Below are positions 21,017-32,656 of a DNA stretch of 64,000 nt, in pieces; the stretch's first letter is position 1, and every line of letters starts with the position of its first letter. The stretch is from contig NC_083576.1 of NCBI RefSeq assembly GCF_027579695.1, positions 34,805,260-34,869,259 of the forward strand, given 5' to 3'. The translations under genes and the position numbers were made by a program. The DNA is from Neoarius graeffei (Eukaryota > Chordata > Actinopteri > Siluriformes > Ariidae). Under the pieces are notes generated by a model. It was not told where the DNA came from. It ran no database searches and worked only from the letters and a program-made list of their open reading frames with translations.

Positions 21017-22405
21017 CCCCCCGGATGGGACAGGAAGTCCTCCACCACCATCTGTGCCCCTGGCCTGTGGACCACCTTGAATTTAAATGGCTGCAGGGTG
21101 AGATACCAACAGATGATCTGCGCATTGGCATCCTTCATGCAGTGGAGCCATGGGAGGGGCGTGTGGTCCAAACAGAAGGTGAAGGGGCACCACAGGAGAT
21201 AGTATTGGAGGGTGAGGAGCGACCACTTGATGGTCAGGCACTCATTCTTGACGGTGCTGTACTTGCTTTCATGCATCAAGAGCTTGTGGCTGATCTACAG
21301 CACCAGACGTTCCTCACTCTCCACCTTCTGGGACAGAACAGCCCCCAGCCCTCTGTCTCATGTGTCCATCTGCAAAATAAAAGGGAGAGAAAAGTCAGGG
21401 GACTGTAGAAGTGGCCCCCTATATAGTGCAGTTTTTACCTTGGTGAAGGCCTGTTGGTACTGCTACATCCACTGGACCAGATGTGGTGCTCCCTTTTTAG
21501 GGAGATCCATCAGTGGGCTGGTGACATCTGAATAATTCAGTCTGAACTGGCAATAGTAGTCAGCTAGCCCCAGGAACTGTCTCACCCCCTTTTTGGTCTT
21601 GGGCCTTGGGCAGGCCGCAATCTCTGCAGTCATGTCAATTTGGAGATGCACCTGCCCATGACCCAAGTGGAAACGCAGATACTGTACTTCCACCCACCCA
21701 ACTGCACACTTTTTTTTTGGGTTAACTGTGAGACCCGCATGCCTCAGCAATTCAAGGACGGCCCTAAGGCATTCCAGGTGCCACGGCCAATCATTGCTAT
21801 AAAAAATGTCATCAAGGTAGGCTGCTACATAAGTGGCATGGGGGCAAAGAATCTTGTTCATGAGCCACTTGAATGTAGTGGGAGCCACAAATGACCCAAA
21901 AGGAAGCGTGACAAATTGGTGTAATCCAAACGGTGTGGAAAAGGTCATTTTCTCTTGGGATAGCGGAGTCAAGGGGATCTGCCAATATCCCTTTGTCAAA
22001 TCCAGTGTCGAATAAAAGCAAGCAGCACCTAACTGATTGAGCAACCCATCAATGCGAGGCCTTGGGTATATGTCAAATTTGGACACCATGTTGACTTTTT
22101 TTCTGTAGTCTACACAGAACCGGACTGACCCATTGGTCTTGGGGAACCAAGACCAATGGGCTGGTCCAGTCACTGTGTGACTCCTTGATTATGCCCAGGT
22201 CGAGCATGGCCTTGAGTTCATCCTGAACCACCTTTTTTTTGTGTTCGGATAAGCGGTAAGGGCGGCTATGCACCATCACTCCTGGGTGTGTCTCAACGTG
22301 GTGTTCTATGAGGTGGGTGTGGCTGGGAAGGGGTGACAATGCGTCAGAAAATTCCTCTTGCAACCTGGCCACCTCTGTGAGTTGGGTTGGTGAGGTGGTG
22401 TCCAT
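21017..22405 (-). pseudogene. Gypsy-1 reverse transcriptase and RNase H
   Basis: Minus-strand translation: EFSDALSPLPSHTHLIEHHV, HKKKVVQDELKAMLDLGIIK (linker), then RT with SVRFCVDYRKKVNMVSKFD, ARFYSTLDLTKGYWQIPL-like sequence, FGLHQFVTLPFGS and the catalytic AAYLDDIFYSND. It continues with the VRQFLGLADYYCQF block. RNase H follows with KYSTVKNECLTIKWSLLTL, LDHTPLPWLHCMKDAN and VVHRPGAQMVVEDFLS. Several frameshifts separate these blocks, for example near 22140 and 21460. It would copy the genomic RNA in virus-like particles, but this copy is dead. Confidence 0.85.
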
Positions 22406-22429
22406 AAGGGACTGGAGTGGTTTGAGTCA

Positions 22430-23235
22430 TGAGTTTCATTTTTACCTCTGGCCCTAGCTCTGCCTTCTCTGGAAATACTAGCACCAACACCACAGGGACC
22501 CCTTCATTCCAATGTTTTAGCAGGTTGAGGTGGTATATTTGCAGGGCCCTGCCCCATCCATTCGCCTCACCTGCAAAGGGCCCTTGCCACTTGGTGACTA
22601 ATATGGAGCTCGATGTGGGCAATAATGAGTACTTTGTCTCCCAGAGTGAACTCTCTAAGGCACACACCCCTGTCATACAGCCTGGCTTGATGTTCTTGTG
22701 CCTGCTGTAAATTCTCCTGGGTTAAGTGCATGAGGGTGTGGAGCTTTGCGTACAGGTCAAGAACATTTTATTGAATTTTTTTCTGACTAGGCAAAGGTCC
22801 CTCCCCCCAATTTTCCCACAGAATGTCTAAAATGCTATGAAGCTTTTGACCATATAACAATTTTAATGGGGAGAACCTGGTGGAGGCTTGCGGGACCTCT
22901 TGCACTGCGAATAACACGGGCTCAAGCCATTTATCCCAATTACGTGCATCTTTGCTTACAAACTTCTAAATTAAGTTTTTAAGGGTTTGATTAAATCATT
23001 ACACTAAGCCATCGGTTTGTGGGTGATAGATGCTGGTGCAGATAGATTTAATCCCCAATAGCCCATACAGTTCGCACCTTGTTCGTGACAATGAACATAG
23101 TGCCTTGGTCAATCAGGGTTTCTTTTGGAATCCCAACCCAGAAGATAACACGGAAGAGCAATACTGCATGCTGAAATATTGTGGAGAGGCACCACTTCCA
23201 GATATCACGTTGCATAGTCCACCAGAACTAAAATA
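22430..23235 (-). pseudogene. Gypsy-1 integrase core and C-terminus
   Basis: The minus-strand reading begins LVDYATRYLEVVPL (first catalytic Asp) at about 23230, then a TDQGT-like block (here frameshifted) and SITHKPMA (YHPQTDG-like), and later VTKWQGPFAGEANGWGRALQ with IYHLNLLKHWNE, the GPF-type C-terminal region. It lies immediately upstream of RT in reading order. The glutamate of the DDE triad falls at a stop-containing stretch, so the domain is not functional. Confidence 0.75.
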
Positions 23236-23245
23236 AAGCGATCTC

Positions 23246-24326
23246 ACTGCATGCAAAATAACCCAGACACATACATTCATGCTGTCTGGCATTGCACTCC
23301 AATCAACAGGTTTTGGTTAAGCATCACAGAATCACTCTCTACCATTCTTGGCTGTCACATCCCAGCAACCCCTTCCCTATGTAAACTTGGTGATACAACC
23401 GCTATCAATATAAGCACCTTGTAGCAAACCCCTTTTTGATTTTATGATGGCTGTCTCTCATTTTGTCTACTAGAAGGCAGCTTGTATTGTTCATAAGGTT
23501 AAATCTTAAAAACGAAGTTATTTTTAAATGCATTTTGATATGATTTTGTATATAAATATATTTTATGATTTGAGTTTATTATAAGAAAATGTAATTCATC
23601 TGTTTTTATATGTATATTGCCCGTTTTGGAGCTTAAAGTTATAATAAGCTTTTATTTTGAAGCCCGCTAATTGACTTCCTATTTCCTTGTTGGAATGAGT
23701 TTTTGTGGTATAAAAAATGGGACTTGACCATGAACTAGCTAATGGTAAAAACAGTAAAGGTTCAAGATAAACAAAGGAAAATGAGGCAATAAAGCAGTAA
23801 TGGTAATTTAATAACAAAGCGATGGAGGATGAATGTTTTAACCCACCGAGGAGGCACAAGTTTAGTGTGTGTTTGTTTATGGTCATATTTGTTTTGACGA
23901 TTTGTGTCAGAAAGCTATGCTAACTCTTTTGCTCACCTGTGTAGTGAAGCTTCGGTGTATTGCTTAATATATAGTGCGAAGTGGAAATAAAATGTAACTG
24001 TTGTATTTTCTGTGTTTTACAAGTTCTCACGTTGGTTTTATGGAATTGGTTTATGGAAATAAATATTGAAAACCATCAGTTGAGTCCACTATCTTTCGGA
24101 GGGTATGCTACACACCTCATGCAATAAAATACTGCTAGTAGCGCTGACTATCGCCAAGAAAATAATCCTCATGAACTGGAATTCAAGGAATACTGTACAC
24201 ACAACTTATTGGAAAAATTTGTTAACAGATTATATATCATTGGACAATATATCCACTCCAAACTTAAACACCACTCAGGATACACCCTCCCCTTGGACAC
24301 CCTTCATCACCTTCTTACAGTTATGA
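23246..24326 (+). pseudogene. LINE-D ORF2 C-terminal remnant, split by solo LTR
   Basis: The coding homology to LINE-A ORF2 residues around the zinc knuckle covers 23246-23419, then resumes at 24118 with KILLVALTIAKKIILMNWNS and WKNLLTDYISLDN, ending with the TGA at 24324-24326 at the same place as LINE-A. It is 5' truncated, so RT and endonuclease are absent. Confidence 0.8.
23420..24112. mobile_element. Solo LTR (693 bp) of an unidentified retrovirus-like element
   Basis: It begins TGTAGCAAACCCC and ends GTATGCTACA (TG...CA with imperfect inverted ends) and is flanked by a perfect 5-bp TSD CACCT (23415-23419 and 24113-24117). No coding sequence is present. AATAAA signals occur at 23987-23992 and 24058-24063. 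This is the expected product of recombination between the two LTRs of a full element. The 5-bp TSD fits gypsy or retroviral integrases. No matching internal element is present in the window. Confidence 0.85.
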
Positions 24327-24435
24327 CCTGACCCTCTGTGCCTGAGATCCAACTCACAACTTTACATCCACATGTAAATAGCTATATATAATAGGGCAGT
24401 GGATGGTAGCTGGAATAATTAATTATTTTTACTAT

Positions 24436-24440
<5 letters not shown>

Positions 24441-24491
<51 letters not shown>
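24441..24491 (+). repeat. (TA)n microsatellite
   Basis: Pure TA run in the LINE-D 3' UTR. Confidence 0.95.
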
Positions 24492-24496
<5 letters not shown>

Positions 24497-25367
24497 CTCC
24501 CCTCCCTTTTTTCCTCTCCTTTCCTACCTTCTCTTTTTCTTTGCCTCTCTCTACTTCACTCATCCCTGTTCTGCCTGGGTCCCATGGGTGGCTCGGGCTG
24601 CCCGGTCCTGTCGGGATGCCATGTGGGACTGGTGTTGGTTGGTGCTGTGGGTTCTGGGCCCCCGCTGCGCACTCGCCCTTTGCGCACGCGCGCACACACT
24701 TCTTCCTGGCAATACGCAACATGCCTTCTTCTCTTTTAAATGCACTACACATTAGATTGCATATACATCATACATCTACCAATAACCAAGAATAATAAAT
24801 AGACTAGGGCAAGCGAGGTGTGCATGCAGATGCCTCTGCAGGTGTTTCACTGCACGCCTTGCTTCTTTTAATGCTAACACAATTTAGAGGAGGCTTATAT
24901 CTGAGTACGCAAGGTTGTTGTGGCGTGCAGGGGGAAATCTGGGCAGAGATTCACCCTGCGTGCACACTTCTTTTAATGCAATACATTAGAGAGAGCCCAC
25001 AATATAGCCATTTACATTCTTACATAGGACAAATATGGCGTGTTGTGTGATGGTCTGGAGTCAAGGTGTGGTGGGTCGTGGGGGGAGGGGGGTGCTGGGG
25101 GCCATGGGCTGGTTAGCTCGCAGGGCCTTCCCTCTGCCATCTCATTGTGGTACATCTTGTGCGGGGGTGGGACGACACTGTGGTCATACTTGGGCGCCCA
25201 GGCAATCTGTATAATCAGTCAGTTAATCAAATTATTCCTATTCTTATCCCTATTCTTATTTCTCTTATTATCCTACATAATGATAATAATATTAATTTCC
25301 TTTGAAACCGTCCTTCTCTGTGATCTAGCCTCCATCTCCCCAGTCCAACAGTAAGTCAGTACTACTT

Positions 25368-25369
<2 letters not shown>

Positions 25370-25419
<50 letters not shown>
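25370..25419 (+). repeat. (AC)n microsatellite
   Basis: Pure AC run near the 3' end of LINE-D, at the same relative place as the run in LINE-A. Confidence 0.95.
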
Positions 25420-25423
<4 letters not shown>

Positions 25424-25579
25424 TCTCGATATACAAATTATTCCTCACTGTTAATTTTGATTTTTCACTCAATTTTAAATTTGGTGTTGTTTGAATTCTG
25501 TTTTTTTGTGTAGTTGTATTGTGATTGTTTTGTATAATTGTATTGTATACGAAATAAAAAATTTAAAAAATTAAGCGAT

Positions 25580-26317
25580 ATCCTCATGCTGACCAATCTA
25601 ATGGCCCAATGAGTTCTGTACCGATTACCTCAAAAGGGGTCGTGATTAGAGAGAGAGGGCGCAAATGTGCTTTTGGAGTGGCCACGGGATTTACTAATTG
25701 GCTTTCGTGGCATGTGGCACACCACCGACAAACATCCTCTGAATCTCTGGCCAATAGAACCGGGCCATTATTCAGGCTAGTGTTTTTATCCTATCCTGTG
25801 TATCCAGCCAGTGGATTAAAGTGAGCCGAGGGAAATATGAGTTCCCTACGTCTCTTTGGGATTAACAACCGGTTTGAGTGTCCTGTGTCACTTAATACAG
25901 CCTATCCTTAATAATGGCAAAATACAGGAAAGAGGGTGTCTCATTTGGCTGGAGAGTTTGACCATCGATTACTCTCACTTGGTCAAATGCATGATGCAGA
26001 GTCTCCTCTCGTGACTGCTCTAATGGGAAATCCTCAAGGAAATCCCCAAGAGAAGGAGGAGGGGCGAGCTACTCCTCACTCCTCGTATCGCTCTGACATG
26101 GTGCTGAGGTAGGAGGCTCTGTGACTGCTTCCCCAGTCCATGCCACATTGGGATCTCCCCGTGATGCATTATTGCAGGACCCACCCTCTACTAGATGCTC
26201 CATTCATCCTCTGAACCCAGGTCAGTCAGTCCCCAAAATCAGAGGGTGGGTAAGACGTGGATTAACCGTCGTCTTTGCACTGCGCCATCTCTCCCCAAAA
26301 TAGAATGTGAACAGACA
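25580..26317 (-). pseudogene. Gypsy-1 linker and integrase zinc-binding region
   Basis: The minus-strand reading near 25745-25580 gives EDVCRWCATCHESQLVNPVA and TTPFEVIGTELIGPLDWSA, the HHCC zinc-binding and leading core strand of a gypsy integrase, directly joined to VLVDYATRY across the LINE-D insertion. The section 25760-26317 is degraded spacer between protease and integrase with no clear motif. Confidence 0.65.
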
Positions 26318-27505
26318 CTAATGGATAATTGTGAACATCCCCATGTACACAAAAACCTTCACCACTTGCGCTCCCCCCAATGCCTCACCTTGCACCAGGC
26401 TTTGGTGGATTGAGGTCTGATTGCAGCCGGAATCCACCAACGCATGATACCTATCCCCTTGAATACTCACTGGTATACGATACGCTCTGGTCCGATCGGG
26501 GGTGGTCTCCGGCACATTAGGGATCCGGACCACAGCTCCCACCTCCATTGCGGAACTCTGACCCTGGAGATGCCCGGGCTCTCTGCAGTGCCAGAAGACC
26601 GGCCCAAGCTTCACCTCTGCACCAGCGTTATGGGTGTCACTCACCTGGGGGGGAGATGACACAGAAGGAGAACATGGGAGGTCACCATGGATGTGGTGGG
26701 CCAGTTGGGGGGAAGCCAACCCCCATCTCTGTGGTGGGAAAATGGGGTGGGAGAGGAAAGAGGACGGGAAGGAGAGAAAAAGAGAAGAGGCAACACATTC
26801 ACCTGCTGCTGGAACCGCTGCTGGAACCACTGCCAGATGGTCCTCCACCAACTCAATGGCATGATCCAGTGATGCCAGGTGATGACACTGGACCCACTCT
26901 GCCATTCCTTCCTTCCACGCGATGAACTGCTCCAGTGTCACCAGATCCATGATCCCCTTGGCATAGCGGTTGTCCTCCCTCAGCCATTGCCGGCAGGCAC
27001 CCTGGAGCTGTTGACAAAGTGCAAATGGCCAGCTGACCTCCTCCAATGTCAGTGTCCAGAAGTACTGACGATGTTCCAGGGAGCAGCCGACATGCTGCAG
27101 GATGGCTCGCTTCAGGTCCACATATACGAACCGGCTGTCAGAGGGGAGCTGCTGTGCTGCGTGCTGCATCTAGCCAGTCAGTAGTGGAAGTAGGCCCGCT
27201 GCATGCTGCTTGACTGGCCACCCCTACACTTCAGCCACTTGCTCAAAAAGAGTAATGAAGACTTCCAGATCATCATGCGGCCACATGTTCGTGAGGGTCA
27301 CGTGGGGAGGGTCTGCTGCGGTGGTGGTCGGGGTCCCCACTGATGCGAGCAGGTGCCAGAATGCCTGGCGATCTTCCTGCTGGGCCAGCATCAAGGCTTT
27401 AAAGCATTGTTCCTGCTCCTTTCAGAGGGCAATCAGTGCTTGATGCTGGTTTTGTTGGGTGGTAGTGAAGGCATGCATGAGGTCCTTGAATGGGAAGGAC
27501 TCCAT
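26318..27505 (-). pseudogene. Gypsy-1 gag (SCAN-like capsid) and protease
   Basis: The gag start is the ATG at 27505 (MESFPFKDLMHAFTTTQQN), shared with gypsy-2 and gypsy-4. A TGA follows after about 27 codons and more stops near 27180. The longest frame (27169-26318) contains the capsid-like stretch SWPFALCQQLQGACRQWL with IMDLVTLEQFIAWKEGMAEW and VQCHHLASLDHAIELVEDHL, which resembles the SCAN domain. A CX2C-type knuckle remnant (FWHCREPGHLQGQ) follows, then the aspartic protease DRYHALVDSGCNQTSIHQSL, with the DSG active site near 26425. Gag would form the particle and protease would cleave it. It is broken by stops. Confidence 0.8.
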
Positions 27506-27542
27506 GGGTGGTTCCTTTCAGTATCCTAGGTTTCCACACCAC

Positions 27543-27840
27543 TAGTAAGCCTTGATGTGGGTGGAGTACTGAAGCATGGCAGGCAGGAGATGTTCACACA
27601 AACTTTTTATTTTGAAGACTTTTTCATTTTTCAGCTTCATTCACTCACTTGCTCGCTACTCAGACACACGTGTTCTGGTGGGGAGAGCTCCCTTCTCTTC
27701 GTGCTCTCCCTCCTTTTCTACCCTCCCCTGTCATTGCAACAAAAGCACATTAATTGACAACAGATGCATTGACTTTGCCACTCACCTTCCCTGACCCCGC
27801 CCTTCACAAACTGACACTTGGCCATGCCCCCACTGCCACA
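27543..27840 (-). repeat. Gypsy-1 5' LTR
   Basis: It pairs with 20615-20915 and ends CACTGCCACA next to the TSD GTAAA. In the adjacent gag leader, GTGGTGTGGAAACCTAGG (minus) is a decayed form of the primer-binding region GTGGTGCTGAAACCCGG seen in gypsy-2. Confidence 0.85.
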
Positions 27841-28399
27841 GTAAAGTTATTTTCTCTTAACTTCACCCACAATATTGTCTTTCATTTATTGTACTAGTGA
27901 ATCACCCTAATTTAAGCCACTGAAGAGGATAGTGCCTGACTGTTTGCACAGCTTTGTTCAAACTTTATTACTTGAATCATTTTGCAGACTTTAAACTTCT
28001 GTTTATTAATATTGGTTCCACCTAGACTCCACCGGGAGCTGACAGTTAAGCGTTTGATTACTGTTTTTTAATGTTTATAAATACAGGCACTAGAGGGGTC
28101 AAATGTTTTACATATCTGGCTTATGCTTGTTCAATCGTCATGAGTCTCAGGTAGTACAGAGTATTAGTGTTTAGTTTTTTTCACTAAGCAGTTCTTGTAT
28201 CCAGGGTTTTGCTCACATCTCAGATGAGGAGGTGCTTTGGCAGGGGACACACTGTGAGAACATTCCTTTTCCCACAGTATTTGAGTATTGTTTTATGTTT
28301 TTTTTTGTCTTTTGCCTTTTGTATTTGCAGCACCAGTGTCAACCATGATCTTTGATTTACACAGTATCCTTTCCTTTACATACCCTCTCTTCATGAAGA

Positions 28400-31300
28400 A
28401 TGACTCAGCGTGGAGTAGCATGTCCAGCTGGTGGGAGTGACTTTAATCTTCTTACTTGGAATTGCAGGGGCATCAATAACCCAGTTAAACACAGCAAGGT
28501 GCTCCATCTTCATCAACTGAAAGCCTACATCATCTTCCTCCAATAAACTCATCTCAAGGTATCACAACACTTAAGTCTCAGGTGCAGATGGGTGGGTCAG
28601 GTGTTCCATTCCTCCTTTCAGAGTAAGTTGAGAGGGGTGGCTATTTTTACTTCACAGATCAGTACCCTTTACATGCTCTGTGATCGCTGATCCCAATGGT
28701 AGATATGTTATTGTTAGTAGTAAATTGTTCAATACTAAGGTACTCTTTGTGAAATATCTATGTTCCTAACTGGGACAATGGTAACATTTTTAAATTCATT
28801 TTTTTTTACACTCCCCGATATGTCTTCCCATATGCTCATCTTAGGGGTGACTTTAACTGCTGGTTAGACCCAAATTTGGATCGATCCTCCATCAAATCTA
28901 CTACCCCTTCAGCTTCCGTCAGGGTTATATGATCCTTTATGTCCGAATTTGCAATTTCAGACCCTTGGAAAATTTTCAATCTATCTAAAAATTATACCCC
29001 TTTTTTTTCACCAGTTCATCACACTTTCACTTGCATATACTACTTTCTTGTAGATGACAGACTGCTTCATGCTGTATCTTCATACGCCTATAACCCACTT
29101 GTTGTATCTGACCACACTCCTGTTACTATGAATATAGTATTTCATAATATTGAAAATAAGCAACCGCCTTGGCAGCTAAACTCTCAATTGCTCAGTGACT
29201 ATTTTGTAAACTTTGTTTCAAATAGAATTGAATTCTTTATAAAGATGAACAAGATTCCAGATATCTCTGCAGCTATCCACTGGGAAACTCTGAAAGCTTA
29301 TATTAGAGGTGAAATTGTCTCCTACACAGTACATGCAAACAAACTTAAGAAAAATAAGCTGTCTGTGCTGGCATGCTGCATTTCCCAATTAGATGATATC
29401 TATGCAGTTTCACCCTCTCCAGATATCTATCAGGAGCTTTTAGTCTTGCAAGCAGAATTTGACACTTTGCTAACAGAGCAGGTTACTGAACTGCTTTTAA
29501 AGTCCAGGAGCACTTACTATGAACAGGGAGATAAAGCTGGTAAATTATTAGCACACAAGCTACGTCAGTCATCGTCACCACACCAGATTGCGAATATCCT
29601 CACATCCTCTGGGATAGCGTTAGACCCCAAGGAGATTAATGATGAATTCAAGAGGTTTTATCAGTCTCTATACATCTGGGAATGAGGCAGATATATCAGA
29701 CCTGATTTTTAGACCTGATATATATAGTTTTTTTTTTTTTATTATTTTGCAATACCTGTGGTCAGCCATGAGTTGATTGAGAAATTAAAGCAGCCAATTA
29801 CTGTTGAATTGTCTAGCACTGTCAAATCTCTCCAATCCGGGAGAAGCCCAGGGCCCGATGACTACACCATAGAGTTTTACAAATTGCTTTTCCCCAAGAT
29901 TGCCCCAATTTTAATTGAGTTATACAATGAGGCATTTGTAATTGACATTCTCCCACAGACTCTCACTCAGGCTATTATCTGTCTTATTCTCAAAAAATTT
30001 AAAGACCCACTTGATTGGTCGGTATGACACACAATCAGTCTATTAAATGTCAATTCCAAAATTCTTGCCAAGCTTCTAGAAACAGGTCTTGAAACAGTTC
30101 TCCCATCAATCATTTCTCCTGATCAAACAGGATTTATGTATTAAGAACAGACACTCATTCTTTAATCATTGATTATATATATAAAATCCATCTGCCACCA
30201 ATACTTCTGAGGCTGTCATATATCCCTTGATGTGGAAAAAGCATTCAGCCAAGTAGAGTGGAGATATCTCTTTTACACTCTGAAGAAATTTGGCTTTGGC
30301 TCTAAATGCATCACTTGGCTAAGACTTTTATACTCATTCCCTCAAGCTTTTGTCAGGACTAATAATACTCAACTAGAATATTTTCCCTTACAGCGGTCAA
30401 CACGTCAGGGCTGCCCTCCAAGTCCTCCATTGTTGGGCCTTGCCATTGAGCCCCTTGCAATAGCACTTCATTCCAACCCCCTTATCAAAGGTACAGTCAG
30501 ATACTGCATGGTTCTGGACATAAACTTTCCTTGTATGCTGATGACTTACTGTTGTATATATCTGATCTCTCTATCTCCATCCCTGCTGCCATTTTCACAT
30601 CCTTTGGCCAATTGTCAGGGTACAAATTGAATCCAAGTAAAAGTGAATTGATGCCATTTAATGCAGCTGCAAAAAGTTTTCCCTTACATAACTTACTGTT
30701 TAAAGTTGCTCATAGTAGTTTTATTTATCTTGGGGTGCACAACTTGCTAACTTGCTTTACTTCTTTAGTTGCAAGAATTAATTCAATTAAAATGAACATT
30801 CTCCCTAAACTTTATTTATTCCAGTGTTTTTTTTTTCTTCCAAATTCATTTTAAAAAAAAAAAGATCAGTGGTCTGATTATGCCTTTTATATGGGATAGG
30901 AAAACTCCAAGGATGGGGAAACAGCTTCTGCAGAGGCCTAGATTGGATGGGGGCCTGACATTACCAGACTTTAGGTTCGATCACTGGGCTGTCAATCTTG
31001 GGCTCGGTCAGTATTGGTTGCAGAGTGGTGTGGTGTCTTCATCCCTGATGTAGATGGAGGCAGCCTCATCCAGACTGCTGTCCCTGCCTTGCTTTGTTTA
31101 CGCCTGCATTCCAGGACCCTCTTCCTTCACCCAAAATGTTTGTGTTAAAACAACTTTAAAGATCTGGAATCAATTTAGACAGCATTTTGGATTTCTGACA
31201 ACCCCTCTCTCTGCTTGAATAGTGTCAAACCCAGCCTTCCCTCCATCAGTGGCTGATGGCGTCTTTTCAGTATGGTCTAATCTTGGTATTAACTTCAGAG

Positions 31301-32259
31301 ATCTTTATTTCAACAATACATTTGCCACACTGATCAACTATCAGCAAAATTTGATGTCCCCAGTCATAATTTTTCAGATATTTACAGATCCAGAGTTATA
31401 TTCATAGCATAGATCACAGATTTCCCACCCTTCCTGCTGAAACAAAATTTGACACTCTTCTCACCCCACTTCCTACTCTGGAAAGCATCCAGACAATTTA
31501 TAGAAAAATTTGTTCTCTACAAACCACTTCATTGAATAATATTTAAATTGGCATGGGAGGAGGAATTGGGCAAGGAAATACAGGATGACCTATGGAAAAA
31601 GGCCCTCAGGAGGGTACATACATCTTCGATCTGTGCTCGGCGTGATCTTATGCTTACTTGGACTGAGTTCTTCCTGCTCTCAGTGGGGCACTGGGCAACA
31701 ACAGAAGTCCTCCATTTATCTCGGTCACTTGCCAGGATCTTTGCCTCTGCCCAGCTAATTCCTATCCCCTCCAGGACCCCTCAGGTCCCCTCCTCCCAGA
31801 CAGTAATATAAATACAGTGACTCCTCCCCTTAAAAACCTCCACTACAGGAATAGCATGGTTTTATGCAATGCAAATTTATCCACAGGGCCCCCTGGATCA
31901 AAGCAAGGCTATCCTGGATCTACAATGATATGAACTCTAACTGTGTAACATGTAATCAGTCACCTGCAAATCATGTGCACATGTTTTGGGGTTGTCCATT
32001 TCTGGCTGGCTTCTGAGAAGATATTTTTAATACACTTTCAGAAATAAGTGGCACACAGATTGAACTGGAGCCCATACCAGCATTATTCGGGGTTCTTCCA
32101 ACTGCACTACATCTGATCAAAATTAAAAAGGATGTGATGACCTTTGTTATATGGGTGGCAAGACAACAAATTTTGCTTCGATGGAAATCTCCTGCACCTC
32201 CATCTCATGTTATTTGGATTAAAGACATTTTAAATTGGAAAAAATCAAACACACATTGA
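28400..32259 (+). pseudogene. LINE-B ORF2: endonuclease, reverse transcriptase, zinc knuckle
   Basis: The start MTQRGVACPAGGSDFNLLTW (ATG 28400) is followed by NCRGINNPVKHSKVLHLHQL, an AP endonuclease N-terminus, soon stopped in frame. GGDFNCWLDPN-like sequence (28848-28870) and VSDHTPVTM (29107-29130) are endonuclease motifs. A long open piece (28939-29685) holds the linker. RT motifs follow: SLQSGRSPGPDDYTIEFYK (29829-29880), VEKAFSQVEW, RQGCPPSPPLLGLAIEPLA and the catalytic LYADDLLLY (30529-30555). A CX2C...HX4-5C knuckle (CVTCNQSPANHVHMFWGC) lies near 31940-31995. There are many stops and frameshifts. It belongs to the L1/Tx1 group, but is a different family from LINE-A. Confidence 0.85.
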
Positions 32260-32656
32260 AGGGGTCTGTGAACAAATTCTGGGCAATGTGGACCCCTTTT
32301 TTTCTCTTATGTTAAGTGACTGGATTTCCCTGCAATTCCAAATTAATTATGGTTTTGTTTTTAATTGTCATTACCTTTTGTCTATCCTTGGTGTATGGGG
32401 CCAAGGGCACACTGTACTTTGACAATGTAAAAAAAAAAAACTTAGATTGTGGATGACACTGTTCATTTGATCTGGTTGACTTGTGAAATAACTTGGTCAC
32501 ACTATGTTCGTATTTTTTTTCTATGTTCCATCATATGTTTTAGACTCTGTTTTATTGTTCTTAATGTTATTTCATACACCTAATGTATAATTTACAAGTG
32601 CAGTTATTTTGTAATGCAGATTATACTGAAATTCAATAAAAAGTTAAAAAAAAAAC

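Larger units (their letters stand above)
23243..25572 (+). mobile_element. LINE-D, 5'-truncated copy of the LINE-A family
   Basis: A copy of the LINE-A 3' end: the ORF2 zinc-knuckle region (MQNNPDTYIHAVWHCTPINR), ORF2 C-terminus, then the 3' UTR with CTTTTAATGC modules, (TA)n and (AC)n runs, and an AATAAA A-rich tail. It is flanked by the TSD AAGCGAT (23236-23242 and 25573-25579), placing it in the gypsy-1 integrase gene, between the zinc-binding part and the VLVDYATRY part. A solo LTR (23420-24112) interrupts its coding end. Confidence 0.9.
20615..27840 (-). mobile_element. Gypsy-1, Gmr1-like Ty3/gypsy LTR retrotransposon
   Basis: Two LTRs, each about 300 bp, are flanked by the 5-bp TSD GTAAA (20610-20614 and 27841-27845). 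On the minus strand the order is 5' LTR, gag, protease, integrase, reverse transcriptase-RNase H, 3' LTR. Integrase before RT is the copia-like order that defines the Gmr1 lineage of Ty3/gypsy. All frames are broken. LINE-D (23243-25572) interrupts the integrase. Confidence 0.88.
12690..32656 (+). mobile_element. LINE-B, Tx1-type LINE, full length but split by nested insertions
   Basis: The pieces on the + strand in order are ORF1 N-terminus (12940-13250), ORF1 middle (14861-15130), ORF1 C-terminus (19207-19491), inter-ORF DNA (19492-19598, 20496-20614, 27841-28399), ORF2 (28400-32259) and 3' UTR ending in AATAAAAAGTTAAAAAAAAAA near 32656. The gaps are filled by a Tc1, LINE-C, a hAT element and gypsy-1. 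Removing the insertions leaves roughly 6 to 7 kb, the normal size of a two-ORF Tx1-type LINE. The 5' end is approximate. Confidence 0.8.
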
